Source: Pseudomonadota bacterium
Lineage (GTDB): Bacteria > Pseudomonadota > Gammaproteobacteria > Acidiferrobacterales > UBA6901
NCBI GenBank assembly: GCA_021783175.1
Contig: JAJXUF010000024.1
Span: 1-40,035 of the forward strand
Direction of reading: 5' to 3'
DNA: 40,035 bases
The notes under the pieces are model-generated. The model made no database searches, was not told where the DNA came from, and saw nothing but the letters and a program-made list of their open reading frames with translations. Numbering within the stretch: the stretch's first letter is position 1; each line of letters opens with the position of its first letter. A program made the translations under genes and the position numbers. Shown here in pieces: positions 25,571-37,836 of the stretch.

Positions 25571-26168
25571 ACGCGCGATGATTGTCCCGAGCGGCACCTC
25601 ACGGAGATCAATGGTCCGCTCGAACCGCTCGCTTCAGGTATGTCGCTACTGCCGGATACAGAGCCGCGGCCTTTTGCCGTCATGGGTGCCGCCCAAACAC
25701 TGATACATCAGAATAGGTTCTGGACTATTACTATGACACAGGCGCGAGCAATGCTTGCCTGCGTGCGCAGATTGCCTGAAATCGCACAGTACGCGCGCCC
25801 AGGAGGCCTCGCCTCTGCGGCCAATGAGCGCAAGACGGTAGCGATAAATGGTGATCGGCCGACAAAACCCCAGATTCGCGGTTGAATGGGGCCTCCGTCC
25901 GATCGCGGTTTTCAAGGAGTGTTGCGCAGGCTCATGATGCATTATGGTCTTGATCTAGGCCTGGACACGCTGGAACATGCGGTCGGCAGAATTTAGGTCA
26001 ATCCATCCGCCTCTGGCGGACTGCCACAGCTGCGCAAGCCGCTGGCCAATGCACGACAATCGGTGGATAGAGTCTGGGACCGACATTGCACCGCCACACG
26101 CGTACCGCGTCGACACACAGGTCTAGATAATATATTTTTAATGTAAGAATAACCCTGAGGAATGCGCC
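25571..26168. other. Intergenic region without a supported gene
   Basis: Short open frames occur on both strands (for example plus 25640-25885) but none has a ribosome-binding site or motif. TCCGCC-TCT-GGCGGA at 26006-26020 is a small perfect hairpin. The last 50 bases before 26169 are AT-rich (GATAATATATTTTTAATG) and probably form the promoter of the following lipoprotein gene. Confidence 0.4.
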
Positions 26169-26681
26169 ATGCGTTTAAGTCCAATCCGCTACTTCTGGTT
26201 TTTGATCCTGCTCTTGCCTGTCATGGGATTTAGCGGCTGCGGACCCAGTCCGGACGACCCGATCACATTGCAGAGCTTCAGCGTAACCGGCACTTCTCCA
26301 TCACAGGGAGGCCAGGCGCCAATCAATCCTGGGACCAACAACGGACAGTTTTCCATAAACTGGGTTGTAACGGGCAATATCTATACCGCTACGGTTGCGA
26401 TCAATTCGGGATCAGTTTTCGATCCAAATTCCAACATCGTACTTGCCACAAGCTGCGGCAAGCGCTCGCAAGTCGACAATTGTCAATCCGCAGGCACCCT
26501 CAACTGCACCTTCAACAATTCGGACATAATGCAATGCGCCGACGGCGCGACTACTTATTCGGCCCAGGACCTGACCGGGTTTCTGACGACAGTGCCAATG
26601 AACGCCTATATGGTGATACAAGCCTGTAACCCGTCGGGCAGTGTTTGCCAAACCTCCTCCGCGTCGGTTCAGATTCAGTAG
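26169..26681 (+). CDS. Putative lipoprotein of unknown function
   Basis: This 170-residue protein starts behind GAGG. A hydrophobic signal leads to the lipobox-like FSGC (Cys24), followed by Pro/Asp/Gly-rich sequence. The rest is an Asn/Thr/Ser-rich beta-pattern domain resembling an Ig-like or carbohydrate-binding fold (SVTGTSPSQGG, SINWVVTGNIYTATVAINSG). Four cysteines at SCGKRSQVDNC and NC...MQC could pair as disulfides. No family is recognised. It is convergent with the BcsA-like fusion gene. Confidence 0.65.
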   Translation: MRLSPIRYFWFLILLLPVMGFSGCGPSPDDPITLQSFSVTGTSPSQGGQAPINPGTNNGQFSINWVVTGNIYTATVAINSGSVFDPNSNIVLATSCGKRSQVDNCQSAGTLNCTFNNSDIMQCADGATTYSAQDLTGFLTTVPMNAYMVIQACNPSGSVCQTSSASVQIQ

Positions 26682-26845
26682 ATCATCGACGACGATCCAT
26701 TCGATAGCGTGCCCTTCGCCACGCGGACAGGCTCCCGCGTGAGTCGAATTCGGCGCATAAAGCGGATTGTCGGATAAATTGGTTTACAGGCTACATATCG
26801 TGGCATCAAGATTTCCCGCCGCAGGCGGTAAAAGTTTGAGTGCCG

Positions 26846-29836
26846 TCAATACCCGCGGAATGCGTAGACGTACTCGATCCCAGCATAGGCGCCGGCCGCA
26901 AGACCACTGGTTTGGTCCATGCCGATCTTTACTCCAATGGACCCGCTTCTGCTGGTTTTCAGGCCATCGATGACGTAACCCACCTTGTACTCGTGATAAT
27001 CGCGATCGCCCTGCTCCACCAACTCGATTCCGTGATAAATCACGCCGTCCTCTAGGCGATGCAGAACCCGCACCCGGGACCAGTAACTTGCCGGACTAAA
27101 GGTGAAACTTGCAGCCGCATCCATGCGCCACTTCGCAGCAAAGTAACGGCTTAAGTCCATGGCCAAAAGCGGGTAGATCTGCGAACCGCGCATGCGTGCG
27201 CTGGGATTATCTGGGCTCAGACGGGTGTCGCGATAGCCGGCGCCGCCGTAAATTCCCCAATGCCAATCGCCATCCGATCCCTGCCTGCCAAATGACGCAG
27301 ACAGCCCGGGGGCACGAGCCTGCGTTTCCGTGCCGTCGCTGTTGAATCGATATCTCACCCAGTCCAGCCAGTAACGCTGCACCCAGCCATTGCCCAGTTC
27401 GCTTTGACCACCCAAAGGGAGAATCGCGCCGACATAGGCATATGCGTTATGGTTTTCGCCGGCTTCAGCCCCGGCGAGTCCGAGCCAACCTGCGGCAGAG
27501 GCCGTGCCCGGGAACAAAAGGGCCAAAGTGATCAAACTGACAAATAATACCGGCAACACCGATTTCACCGATGACATAAGGCCAGGTGCCTTGTTTTGTC
27601 GGGTCTGAACCGACCCGTCCTGGCGCCGCGTGATGCTGATCTGCGATATGTGAATCGGCGCCGCAAGCGACGGCAAAACGACAGTCTCTTCCACGTGCCC
27701 ACGCGGTGCCTTGTCGGTTGCCAGTCCGAAAATCGACAACTCTACCTCCGCGTCCTGGATTAGAGGCCCGAAAGTAATCAGACGCGCGGGCTGGTGCGTC
27801 CAGTCACTGCGCGCAAGGATACCCAGCTGACCCTGATCACCTTTTTCTCCTATCCGGCGGCAGATCACAGGTAACCATTCTTCCGGCGATACCAACGCAG
27901 CACGCCGCTGCCTACCCTCCTCGCTGAACCGATCGACAATCCATGCGATCGGCGTTGTGATTTCCTCATGCAGATCCAATACCCGCCACTGCAGGTCAGA
28001 CCCATAAAGAAAATCCTCGAGTTTCATGGCCGCCCCTTCCGACTCGCTGGAGAACGTCAGTCCGTAGTGGTGTTTTTCGCGCGACGGCCGTGCCGGAGAA
28101 CTGGCCGGCGTGCGATAGAATCGATGCCGCGACGTGCTTTGGCGCGCATCGTGATGTTGAATGATGCCGTCAAAGGGTGACACGCCGGCTGGCAGATAGA
28201 TCCGCCCGCTGACCAACTTCTGCGCTAGCTCCTGCTCCAGCACCAACCTGCACCCGCTCGACGAAATGTCTTCCGCCAACCCCAGCGCCACACTGCCATT
28301 GCCGATCGCCATTTCGATCGGCAATGGAATTGGGAAGCGATAGTCCTGGCGCCGATGCTTTCTACGTACAGTGAAGCGCACAACAACTCCAGCTAATCCT
28401 AAGTTGACACTTGCCCAGATCAAGTTCGCGACGAAAGCGCCGCGCGCAAGGTAGTGATGATGCGTCCAAAGCACGGCACCAATGACAATCGCCAAGGCAC
28501 TCGCGCTGACAACCGCCATCTGCGGCAGCATGTGGCGTCGCTCCCTTTTACCGGATGCCTGCTTGGGCGTAACGCGAAAAGAAATATGCCGGCGCAGACC
28601 GCCAAGCGTAGCGCGAATGAACACGGCGAACCGTGCCATGTTGTACTCTTCCGTGAGCAAGGTACGGCCATAGCCGCGCGCGATTTCTTCGAAAGACCAG
28701 AAGCACAACACATAAAACGGCAGGAAGTGCCAGACAAAACTCCAGCCAAACACGGCAATCGGCATGATCCCGGTAGTCAATACGATCACTGGTGCCACGT
28801 AAAACACTGCCTTCGACCAGCCGTCGAAATAGGTCAACACGGACGCCAGATAGTTCAGGCGCTGCGCTAATGTCAGTCCGCGCGAGAAAAGTATCCCCTC
28901 CTTGCGCCACACCTGGATCGCACCTTCGCCCCAGCGCAATCGCTGGGACAGGAAGCCATCAATCGAGTCAGGCGCCAGACCATAGGCAAGGCTCTGCGGC
29001 AGATAAACCGACCGGTAACCCTTTTTGTGCATGCGCACAGAGGTATGTAAGTCTTCGGTTATGGTACCGGTGGCAAACCCGCCGATCTGTCTGAGTGCAC
29101 TGGCGCGCAGCACAGCACAGCTGCCGCAAAAGAAGGCCGCGTTCCAGCGATCCTTGCCACGCTGGATCACCCTAAAAAACAGAGATTGCTCGGTCCAGAT
29201 ATAGTTGAGGCGCCGATGGCGCCGATGCTGATAGGAGTCTAGGTTGTAGAAATCCTGGGGCGTCTGAACAAAGGCGACTTTTTGGTCCTCCAAGAACCCC
29301 AGTGTCTGCGTCAGGAACTCACGGTTCGGCACGTGGTCCGCGTCGAATACTGCGATGAAGTCCGCTGTGCTCAGTCCCAGCGCGTTGTTGAGGTTACCGG
29401 CTTTAGCGTCGCGGTTGTCGCCGCGAGTGACATAGCGACAACCGAGTCGCCGTGCCAGGCCCGCCATTTCTGGATTGTTGCCGTCGTCCAGTAGCCACGT
29501 CTCATGGTCATAGTCCATCCCCACGGCGGCATGCAGGGTGTGAGTAAGCAGCGATACCGGTTCATTGTAGGTGGTGACAAAGACGTCAACCTTATAACCG
29601 GTTCGGGCTGGAACTGGCACGGGCGCTGACAAACGCTCGACCATGAAAAAATGCAGGAAAGCCGTCGCTACGCCAAAGAGTTCTGCTGCCCAGACGGTCC
29701 AAGAAAAGAAAAGCGCATCCGGATTAAACGTGCCGAGACGCCAATAGAGATAGTAGGGCGCGTAAACCAAATACGATACCACCACGACCGTCCGCAATAA
29801 GGAAACGATCTGGCTTCGCGCTGTATGCGTGACCAT
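26846..29836 (-). CDS. Cellulose synthase BcsA-PilZ fused to a BcsS-like beta-barrel
   Basis: A single 996-residue frame. The N-terminal part is a BcsA-type processive GT2 with helices near 14-34 and 42-64, DDG (117-119), FDADHVP (164-170), TED (260-262) and QRLRW (298-302), then further membrane helices (about 340-485). A PilZ domain for cyclic di-GMP follows, with RRKHRR (491-496) and DISSSG (523-528). Residues 600-745 are unassigned. At about 754-782 there is a signal-peptide-like helix ending TASA-AG. From 783 to the end is a domain like BcsS (WLGLAGAEA, AYAYVGAILPL, GWVQRYWLDWVRYRF), an outer-membrane-type barrel. GTG/ATG choices: ATG 29836 has GGGGG upstream; ATG 29872 is also possible. 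No bcsB, bcsZ or bcsC lies nearby. The fusion is intact, with no stop or frameshift. Confidence 0.85.
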   Translation of the reverse strand: MVTHTARSQIVSLLRTVVVVSYLVYAPYYLYWRLGTFNPDALFFSWTVWAAELFGVATAFLHFFMVERLSAPVPVPARTGYKVDVFVTTYNEPVSLLTHTLHAAVGMDYDHETWLLDDGNNPEMAGLARRLGCRYVTRGDNRDAKAGNLNNALGLSTADFIAVFDADHVPNREFLTQTLGFLEDQKVAFVQTPQDFYNLDSYQHRRHRRLNYIWTEQSLFFRVIQRGKDRWNAAFFCGSCAVLRASALRQIGGFATGTITEDLHTSVRMHKKGYRSVYLPQSLAYGLAPDSIDGFLSQRLRWGEGAIQVWRKEGILFSRGLTLAQRLNYLASVLTYFDGWSKAVFYVAPVIVLTTGIMPIAVFGWSFVWHFLPFYVLCFWSFEEIARGYGRTLLTEEYNMARFAVFIRATLGGLRRHISFRVTPKQASGKRERRHMLPQMAVVSASALAIVIGAVLWTHHHYLARGAFVANLIWASVNLGLAGVVVRFTVRRKHRRQDYRFPIPLPIEMAIGNGSVALGLAEDISSSGCRLVLEQELAQKLVSGRIYLPAGVSPFDGIIQHHDARQSTSRHRFYRTPASSPARPSREKHHYGLTFSSESEGAAMKLEDFLYGSDLQWRVLDLHEEITTPIAWIVDRFSEEGRQRRAALVSPEEWLPVICRRIGEKGDQGQLGILARSDWTHQPARLITFGPLIQDAEVELSIFGLATDKAPRGHVEETVVLPSLAAPIHISQISITRRQDGSVQTRQNKAPGLMSSVKSVLPVLFVSLITLALLFPGTASAAGWLGLAGAEAGENHNAYAYVGAILPLGGQSELGNGWVQRYWLDWVRYRFNSDGTETQARAPGLSASFGRQGSDGDWHWGIYGGAGYRDTRLSPDNPSARMRGSQIYPLLAMDLSRYFAAKWRMDAAASFTFSPASYWSRVRVLHRLEDGVIYHGIELVEQGDRDYHEYKVGYVIDGLKTSRSGSIGVKIGMDQTSGLAAGAYAGIEYVYAFRGY

Positions 29837-29934
29837 CGAGCCCCCGAATTCTTGTTGTCCTCCGCCTGACATACGGCACTTCAAGGCGCCGTCTGTACAC
29901 CGGAGTGACTCAAGCTGGGCATCCGCGCCCTATC

Positions 29935-29957
29935 ATTATATTTGGTCTATTCGAATA
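29935..29957 (-). promoter_or_regulatory. Candidate promoter of the bcsA-bcsS fusion gene
   Basis: On the minus strand a perfect TATAAT (plus 29935-29940) lies about 100 bases upstream of ATG 29836. The adjoining spacer contains the ten-base palindrome TATTCGAATA (29948-29957). No good -35 hexamer is seen, which would fit an activator-dependent promoter with the palindrome as operator. Confidence 0.45.
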
Positions 29958-30006
29958 CCAGTCTCCTCAACCCTCGCAATTCTAATGACAACGACACTTC
30001 GGCGTT

Positions 30007-30015
30007 GGGGGGGGG
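30007..30015. repeat. Run of nine G residues
   Basis: A G9 homopolymer (C9 on the minus strand) lies between the serS stop and the fusion-gene promoter, about 70 bases upstream of its -10 box. Such tracts can vary in length by replication slippage. Confidence 0.6.
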
Positions 30016-30045
30016 AGGCGCTAACCCGCCGCCCAGCACCTGACC

Positions 30046-31329
<1,284 letters not shown>

Positions 31330-31382
31330 TTACCACCTCCGGTGTTGCGATGAGTTGCACCGCGATCTGGGCACGCTATGCG

Positions 31383-31691
31383 TCATTCTTCGTTGACGTC
31401 CGCCTTCCAGCTTACCATGTGCCCTGGCGCAATGACCTCCTTGAGGTGCGACTGGATGCGCCTGACCTTGGCGGGCTCATCAAAGAACTCGACGACCACC
31501 GGCAAGTCGAGCGAAAGATCAAGCAATGAGGACGAATGTACCTTGCCTGAGCGCCCGAATCCCGAGACTCCGCGAAATACTGTGACACCCCGCACCTTCT
31601 CCTCGTCGTGCAGGCGGGAAAGCAAGGCTTTAAGCGCATGTTCACCTTCGGTGAGATAGATGCGGACCATCATGACTTCACTGTGCTTCAT
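31383..31691 (-). CDS. DUF190 family protein
   Basis: This 102-residue cytoplasmic protein of the DUF190 family has a PII-like ferredoxin fold. Typical segments are MMVRIYLTEGEHALKALLSRL, VRGVTVFRGVSGFGRSG and LPVVVEFFDEPAKV. ATG 31691 follows GGGAGAA and overlaps the stop of crcB (ATGA). DUF190 genes often sit beside crcB, which suggests a role in fluoride tolerance or nucleotide sensing. The exact function is unproven. Confidence 0.9.
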   Translation of the reverse strand: MKHSEVMMVRIYLTEGEHALKALLSRLHDEEKVRGVTVFRGVSGFGRSGKVHSSSLLDLSLDLPVVVEFFDEPAKVRRIQSHLKEVIAPGHMVSWKADVNEE

Positions 31692-32062
31692 ACCATTCTC
31701 CCGACAAGCACGCCGATCCAAGTGCTTCCGATACATAGTGCCAGACTGCTCGCCATATTTAAAAGCGCCTTGAGCGCTTCGCCATTGTCTATGAGATTGA
31801 AGGTTTCAATGGAAAAACTGGAAAAAGTGGTAAATCCACCCAGCACACCGATTAGAATTCCGGCGCGCCACAGCGTGTCATTGGCCATGCGCTCTGTCAG
31901 CACTACGAACAGAAACCCCATAGCCAGACAACCAATAACATTGACGGCAAGAGTGCCGTAGGGAAAATCTCGCCCCAACACTGCGTACGTCCAGGTGGAC
32001 ACAAGGAAACGCAACACGCTACCTGCCGCGCCGCCAATAGCTATAACAAGAATCTGATACAT
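31688..32062 (-). CDS. crcB: CrcB/Fluc fluoride channel
   Basis: This small membrane protein works as a dual-topology dimer to export fluoride. The 124 residues from ATG 32062 (GCGGGGGCG upstream) contain four helices and the family motifs GGAAGSVLRF, NVIGCLAMGFL and GGFTTFSSFSIET, with the polar TFSSFS track of the pore. A start 16 residues earlier is possible but adds an unusual Arg-rich leader. It is coupled to DUF190 by a 4-base overlap. I looked for a fluoride riboswitch in the 117 bases upstream and did not see one. Confidence 0.93.
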   Translation of the reverse strand: MYQILVIAIGGAAGSVLRFLVSTWTYAVLGRDFPYGTLAVNVIGCLAMGFLFVVLTERMANDTLWRAGILIGVLGGFTTFSSFSIETFNLIDNGEALKALLNMASSLALCIGSTWIGVLVGRMV

Positions 32063-32179
32063 GAAACGCCCCCGCCTTCTTCTTGAATATGCCCGAACCC
32101 ATGGCAGCACTGGCCGCTGAGCCGTCTGCCGGCCTTCCTGGTCTGCGCCTAGACTTGAACTACCGGCGAAGGCCGACTC

Positions 32180-33523
32180 TCACTTCAATACTTTCTTGTC
32201 CAGTTCGCGCAGATGCGCCAGGCGCTCGGCAATTTTCCCTTCCAGGCCACGCCCCGTCGGATGGTAATATTGATGCCCGGCAAGCCCATCGGGAAAGTAA
32301 TTCTCACCCGCGGCATAGCCTTCAGGTTCGTTATGTGCGTAACGGTACTTTTCTCCGTACCCCAGGTCCTTCATAAGCCCGGTCGGTGCGTTACGTAATC
32401 GCAGCGGAACTTCACGCGAACCGCTGGCGCGCACCTCCTCTTGTACCGCGTTCCACGCCGTATACACAGCATTGCTTTTCGGCGCACATGCAAGATAAAC
32501 AACCGCCTGAGCGATTGCCAGGTCCCCTTCCGGGCTGCCAAGACGTTCCTCGACGTCCCAGGCATTAAGCGCAATTTGCAGCGCGCGAGGATCCGCATTG
32601 CCGACATCCTCGCTTGCCATGCGCACGACGCGCCGAGCGATATAGAGCGGATCGCAACCTCCATCCAACATGCGCGCGAACCAGTAAAGTGCTGCATCTG
32701 GTGAAGAGCCGCGTACCGATTTGTGCATCGCTGAAATCTGGTCATAAAACACTTCGCCGCCCTTGTCGAAGCGACGCACGCCACCGGAGATGAGTTCATG
32801 CACGATCGCTTCCGTGACCGTAAGGTGGCCGTCGCGCATTTCTGCCAGGTCACCAGCCAACTCGAGCAGGTTCAATGCACGGCGCGCATCTCCGTCAGCC
32901 GCGCCGCTCAATGTGTCCCGCAGCGCCTCCGACATGTTCAGTTGCATCGCGCCAAGCCCGTGCACGTGATCGGCGAGCGCGCGATCGATGAGATTGCGGA
33001 TATCATTTGTCTGCAGCGGCTTGAGCACATACACCCGAGCACGTGACAACAGCGCTTTGTTCAGTTCGAATGACGGGTTTTCGGTGGTGGCACCAATGAA
33101 GATCAGAGTTCCGTCTTCCACATAATGCAGAAAGGAGTCCTGCTGCGCTTTATTGAACCGATGTACTTCGTCGACAAAAAGTACCGTCCTGCGCGGTACC
33201 TCACGACGCTGCCGCTGCGCTTCATCCACAGCCGCGCGAATGTCCTTAACTCCGGCGAACACCGCCGACAGACTGATGAAGTGACTTGAGCTGCGTGCAG
33301 CGATCAGGCGTGCGAGCGTGGTTTTGCCAGTGCCTGGTGGCCCCCACAATATCATCGAATGCGAGCCATTCGACTCGATTGCGCGCCGCAGTGGCTTACC
33401 TGGTGCTAGCAGATGGGATTGGCCGACAAACTCCTCAAGCCGTTCTGGTCGCATGCGGTCGGCCAGCGGTGAGTCAATTCGATCTCCTGCGCCAGACTCT
33501 CCAGCGCCGGTCGGCACATTCAT
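32180..33523 (-). CDS. rarA: Replication-associated recombination protein RarA (MgsA)
   Basis: This AAA+ ATPase acts at stalled replication forks. The 447-residue protein has Walker A GPPGTGKTT, Walker B TVLFVDEVHRFNKAQQD, the sensor-1 region FIGATTENPSFELN, an arginine finger in LLSRARVY and the C-terminal MgsA domain (SVRGSSPDAALYWFARML, ASEDVGNADPRAL). The start overlaps the lolA stop (ATGA), the conserved lolA-rarA coupling. Confidence 0.96.
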   Translation of the reverse strand: MNVPTGAGESGAGDRIDSPLADRMRPERLEEFVGQSHLLAPGKPLRRAIESNGSHSMILWGPPGTGKTTLARLIAARSSSHFISLSAVFAGVKDIRAAVDEAQRQRREVPRRTVLFVDEVHRFNKAQQDSFLHYVEDGTLIFIGATTENPSFELNKALLSRARVYVLKPLQTNDIRNLIDRALADHVHGLGAMQLNMSEALRDTLSGAADGDARRALNLLELAGDLAEMRDGHLTVTEAIVHELISGGVRRFDKGGEVFYDQISAMHKSVRGSSPDAALYWFARMLDGGCDPLYIARRVVRMASEDVGNADPRALQIALNAWDVEERLGSPEGDLAIAQAVVYLACAPKSNAVYTAWNAVQEEVRASGSREVPLRLRNAPTGLMKDLGYGEKYRYAHNEPEGYAAGENYFPDGLAGHQYYHPTGRGLEGKIAERLAHLRELDKKVLK

Positions 33524-34179
33524 TGCCCGACCACATCCACACCCTTGGGCGGAGTGAAATGGAATGTATCGGGATTGATGGCGCCGTTTTCCCTGACATG
33601 GCTCAGACTGATGCGCGTCGTATGACCGAAACTGTCAACCAGCACCAGGGAACGAATCTCCCCCTTTTCAAATCCCACGCGTATGTCCTGGTAGCCGCCG
33701 TCATTGACTTTGGGTTTCATCTGCACCCAGTCGAGTTTGCCCTGGCGCCCGAGGTCCTTCACCTGAAAGTTGGCTGTCAGACTGCCCCTGCCCGCAAGCA
33801 GAATGGCTGGGGTATTTCCCAGCCCGCCCGTGAGATTGCGCACTGTGACTTGCTGCAGTTCCTTGTCATACACCCAGATCTTCTTTCCGTCACCGACGAT
33901 AAGCTGCTTGAACGGCAAGTCGTAGTCCCAGCGAAATTTGCCGGGACGCTCTATCCAAAGCGTGCCAGACGACTCCTGGATAGGGTTTAATGCCTCGTCC
34001 AACACAACCTGGTCGAACTTCGCATGATAAGTGTGCACGTCATGAAAGAAGTGGTTGAGGCTGGAAACCGCCGAGGCGTAGGCCGCGCCCTGAAGCCCCA
34101 GGAAACCAATGGCAATACCTGCCGACAATACCCGCACGATTAAGCGACGCCAGAATCTGCCTCTCATCTTGAGTCCCAT
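33520..34179 (-). CDS. lolA: Outer-membrane lipoprotein carrier LolA
   Basis: LolA is the periplasmic chaperone that takes lipoproteins from LolCDE to LolB. The 219 residues include a signal peptide (to about 36, ending AAYASA) and the LolA fold: SLNHFFHDVHTYHAKFDQVV, GTLWIERPGKFRWDYDLPFKQ and GDGKKIWVYDKELQQVTV, with the conserved Arg in RPGKFRWDY. ATG 34179 is 19 bases past the ftsK stop; an ATG four codons later is an alternative. The several lipoproteins in this window are its expected clients. Confidence 0.95.
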   Translation of the reverse strand: MGLKMRGRFWRRLIVRVLSAGIAIGFLGLQGAAYASAVSSLNHFFHDVHTYHAKFDQVVLDEALNPIQESSGTLWIERPGKFRWDYDLPFKQLIVGDGKKIWVYDKELQQVTVRNLTGGLGNTPAILLAGRGSLTANFQVKDLGRQGKLDWVQMKPKVNDGGYQDIRVGFEKGEIRSLVLVDSFGHTTRISLSHVRENGAINPDTFHFTPPKGVDVVGQ

Positions 34180-34197
34180 GTTAATAAAGCGATTGCC

Positions 34198-36507
34198 CTA
34201 GTCCCGCGGCGGCGGGGGCGGCGCCAGCACCTCGCGACTTCCGTTCGGCTGCAATGGACCGACCACTCCTGATTTTTCCATCTCCTCGATGAGCCGCGCC
34301 GCCCGGTTGTAACCGATGCGCAGCCGCCGCTGCACTCCGGAGATTGACGCACGCCGGCTTTCGGTAACGATCTTGAGCGCTTCATCGTACAGCGGGTCTT
34401 CCTCACCGTTTGCCATTCCCGGCTCACCGCCGAATACCGCATTTTCGCCGCCGCCTTCGGCCTCCCCGGAAAGGATACTTTCGTCGTAGCTCGGCTTGCC
34501 GCTCTTCTTAAGGAAGGTGACGACCTTATGCACCTCGTTATCGGCCACGAACGCCCCATGCACTCGCGTCGGCACGCCGGTTCCTGGCTGCAGATACAGC
34601 ATGTCGCCTTGGCCGAGCAACTGCTCTGCTCCCATCTGATCCAGAATCGTACGGGAATCAACGCGTGCCGAAACCTGGAAGGCGATTCGCGTCGGAATGT
34701 TTGCCTTTATGAGGCCGGTAATGACATCGACCGATGGGCGCTGTGTCGCCAGAATCAGGTGAATTCCGGCCGCGCGCGCTTTCTGCGCAAGCCGCGCGAT
34801 CAGCTCCTCGACCTTCTTGCCGACGACCATCATAAGGTCGGCGAGCTCGTCGATCATAATTACGATATACGGCAGGCTGTGAAGTCTTGCCGGTTCTTCG
34901 CCATCCACGGGTTCCGCCAGGGGGTCGAGAATCGGAGTGCCGGATTTTTCCGCTTCCTTCACCTTGAGGTTGTAACCCGCGATGTTGCGCACGCCTAACG
35001 CAGCCATTAGCCGGTAACGGCGATCCATCTCGGCAATACCCCAGCGCAATGCATTGGCCGCTTGCTTCATGTCCGTCACGACCGGGGCGAGCAGATGCGG
35101 AATGCCGTCGTATACCGCCAACTCCAGCATCTTCGGATCCACCATGATCATGCGCACTTGTTCCGGCGTCGATTTGTATACCAGACTCAGGATAAGCGCA
35201 TTGATGCATACCGACTTTCCGGATCCGGTGGTGCCGGCAATCAGAAGATGCGGCATCTTGGCCAGGTCGGCGATCACGGGATTGCCGCCGATGTCCTTGC
35301 CCAGAGCCAGCACTAACGGTGAACTGATGTCTTCGTACGCTTTGGACGAAACGCCCTCACTCAGCCGCACAATCTCGCGTTGCTCGTTGGGAATTTCGAT
35401 ACCTATGAACGATTTTCCGGGAATGTTCTCGACCACGCGCAGGCTGACTACAGACAGTGCCCGCGCCAGATCCTTAGCCAGGTTGGTGATTTGACTTGCC
35501 TTCACGCCAGCGGCTGGATCAATCTCGAAACGCGTAATGACAGGTCCCGGGTGCACCTCCTTCACTTCCACTGTGATATTGAAATCGAGCAGCTTCTTGG
35601 TAAGCAGCGTCGACATCGCCTGGATTGTCTCTTCGCTGTACGACACTTTCCTTTCGTCGGCCGGATCGAGAAGCCCCAACGGCGGCAATTCCCCGCTGGC
35701 CGACAGGTCGACGAACAAGGGTGCCTGTTTCTCCCGTTCAACGCGTTCGCTCTTGGGCGGCGCCTTGATCACTGGTTCAATGCGCGGCGGCGGATGTTTC
35801 TCGAGAATCTTCTTCTCCACAGCGACAGTTTCGCGGCGTTCGCGTTTGGCCCGCAATCCGATGACATAATCCATAATGTCTGACGCCCAATGACGCGCCT
35901 TGGAACTAAATTCAAGACTCCATTCACCGACAAGATCCATGGCGCGCAACCAGGACAGTCCGGTAAACAGGGTGATGCCAGACAGGAACAAGGCCAGCAG
36001 AAAGATCGTGGCCCCAACGAAGCTGAACACCGATTCGAGTCCGCCGCCGAAAAACTGGCCGAACGCGCCGCCACTCTTGAAAGGCAGGCCGGCCGCGGCA
36101 TAGGCGAAATGCAAGTCGGCGAGCCCACAGGCGCCGACGATAATCATCGTGAACCCGCCCCAGAGCAAAACCCGGTGGCGAATATCCGGCGGCTTGGGTT
36201 CACTTAAATTGAGGAACATCCGCCATGCGGCCACTAGGCCAAGGACTGCAAATAGATAGGCGACATACCCGAAAATATTGAAGAAAATGTCGGATATCCA
36301 GGCGCCGGCCCGACCACCGGCATTGGCCACACTCGTCGTGAGGCCGCTGTGCGACCAGCTGCGATCGTCGGGGCTATAGGTCCAGAGGCAGACCAATAAA
36401 TAGACAGCCACCGCGACAAGGGCAACAAGACCAGATTCGCGCAGTAGGCGGATAATCTTGGGAGAAAGCGGTGCTCTTTGAGTCTTTTTCCAGGTAGCCT
36501 GCGCCAC
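34198..36507 (-). CDS. ftsK: DNA translocase FtsK
   Basis: FtsK pumps chromosome termini at the division septum and activates XerCD. The protein has N-terminal membrane helices (about 24-200), a short linker, and the motor domain with Walker A GTTGSGKS (about 425-432), [16 protein letters not shown] and the Walker [15 protein letters not shown]. At the C-terminus is a winged-helix gamma domain ([38 protein letters not shown]). I prefer GTG 36507, which has GAGG six bases upstream and gives 769 residues; a TTG at 36567 also keeps the frame. It is divergent from trxB and followed by lolA. Confidence 0.95.
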   Translation of the reverse strand: MAQATWKKTQRAPLSPKIIRLLRESGLVALVAVAVYLLVCLWTYSPDDRSWSHSGLTTSVANAGGRAGAWISDIFFNIFGYVAYLFAVLGLVAAWRMFLNLSEPKPPDIRHRVLLWGGFTMIIVGACGLADLHFAYAAAGLPFKSGGAFGQFFGGGLESVFSFVGATIFLLALFLSGITLFTGLSWLRAMDLVGEWSLEFSSKARHWASDIMDYVIGLRAKRERRETVAVEKKILEKHPPPRIEPVIKAPPKSERVEREKQAPLFVDLSASGELPPLGLLDPADERKVSYSEETIQAMSTLLTKKLLDFNITVEVKEVHPGPVITRFEIDPAAGVKASQITNLAKDLARALSVVSLRVVENIPGKSFIGIEIPNEQREIVRLSEGVSSKAYEDISSPLVLALGKDIGGNPVIADLAKMPHLLIAGTTGSGKSVCINALILSLVYKSTPEQVRMIMVDPKMLELAVYDGIPHLLAPVVTDMKQAANALRWGIAEMDRRYRLMAALGVRNIAGYNLKVKEAEKSGTPILDPLAEPVDGEEPARLHSLPYIVIMIDELADLMMVVGKKVEELIARLAQKARAAGIHLILATQRPSVDVITGLIKANIPTRIAFQVSARVDSRTILDQMGAEQLLGQGDMLYLQPGTGVPTRVHGAFVADNEVHKVVTFLKKSGKPSYDESILSGEAEGGGENAVFGGEPGMANGEEDPLYDEALKIVTESRRASISGVQRRLRIGYNRAARLIEEMEKSGVVGPLQPNGSREVLAPPPPPRD

Positions 36508-36705
36508 AACAATCCTCGGGTACGGGCAAATATCGGCTATTTTCCCTTTTTGACCGTAATATGCCAAGAATTATCGGCTCTCTGGTCGGGCGAGCCCCTC
36601 TGTCCGGTCTACGCCCGCCTATAGGACCCTCCGGCACGCCTTCCTGGCCCGTCACCCATTGCCCGGGCTGCCTGGCACCGAGGCGGCTGAAATCACCCAG
36701 CATGA

Positions 36706-37782
<1,077 letters not shown>

Positions 37783-37836
37783 CAGTGCTGAAATACTGTC
37801 GTTGTTCCACTACATCTTATTGCAGGAAGAAAATCC

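Noticed and set aside
32063..32179. Fluoride riboswitch upstream of crcB
   Set aside because: The conserved pseudoknot core could not be found between rarA and crcB on the minus strand.
33286..33990. Plus-strand open frame of 234 codons
   Set aside because: Antisense to the rarA-lolA junction, both of which are certain genes.
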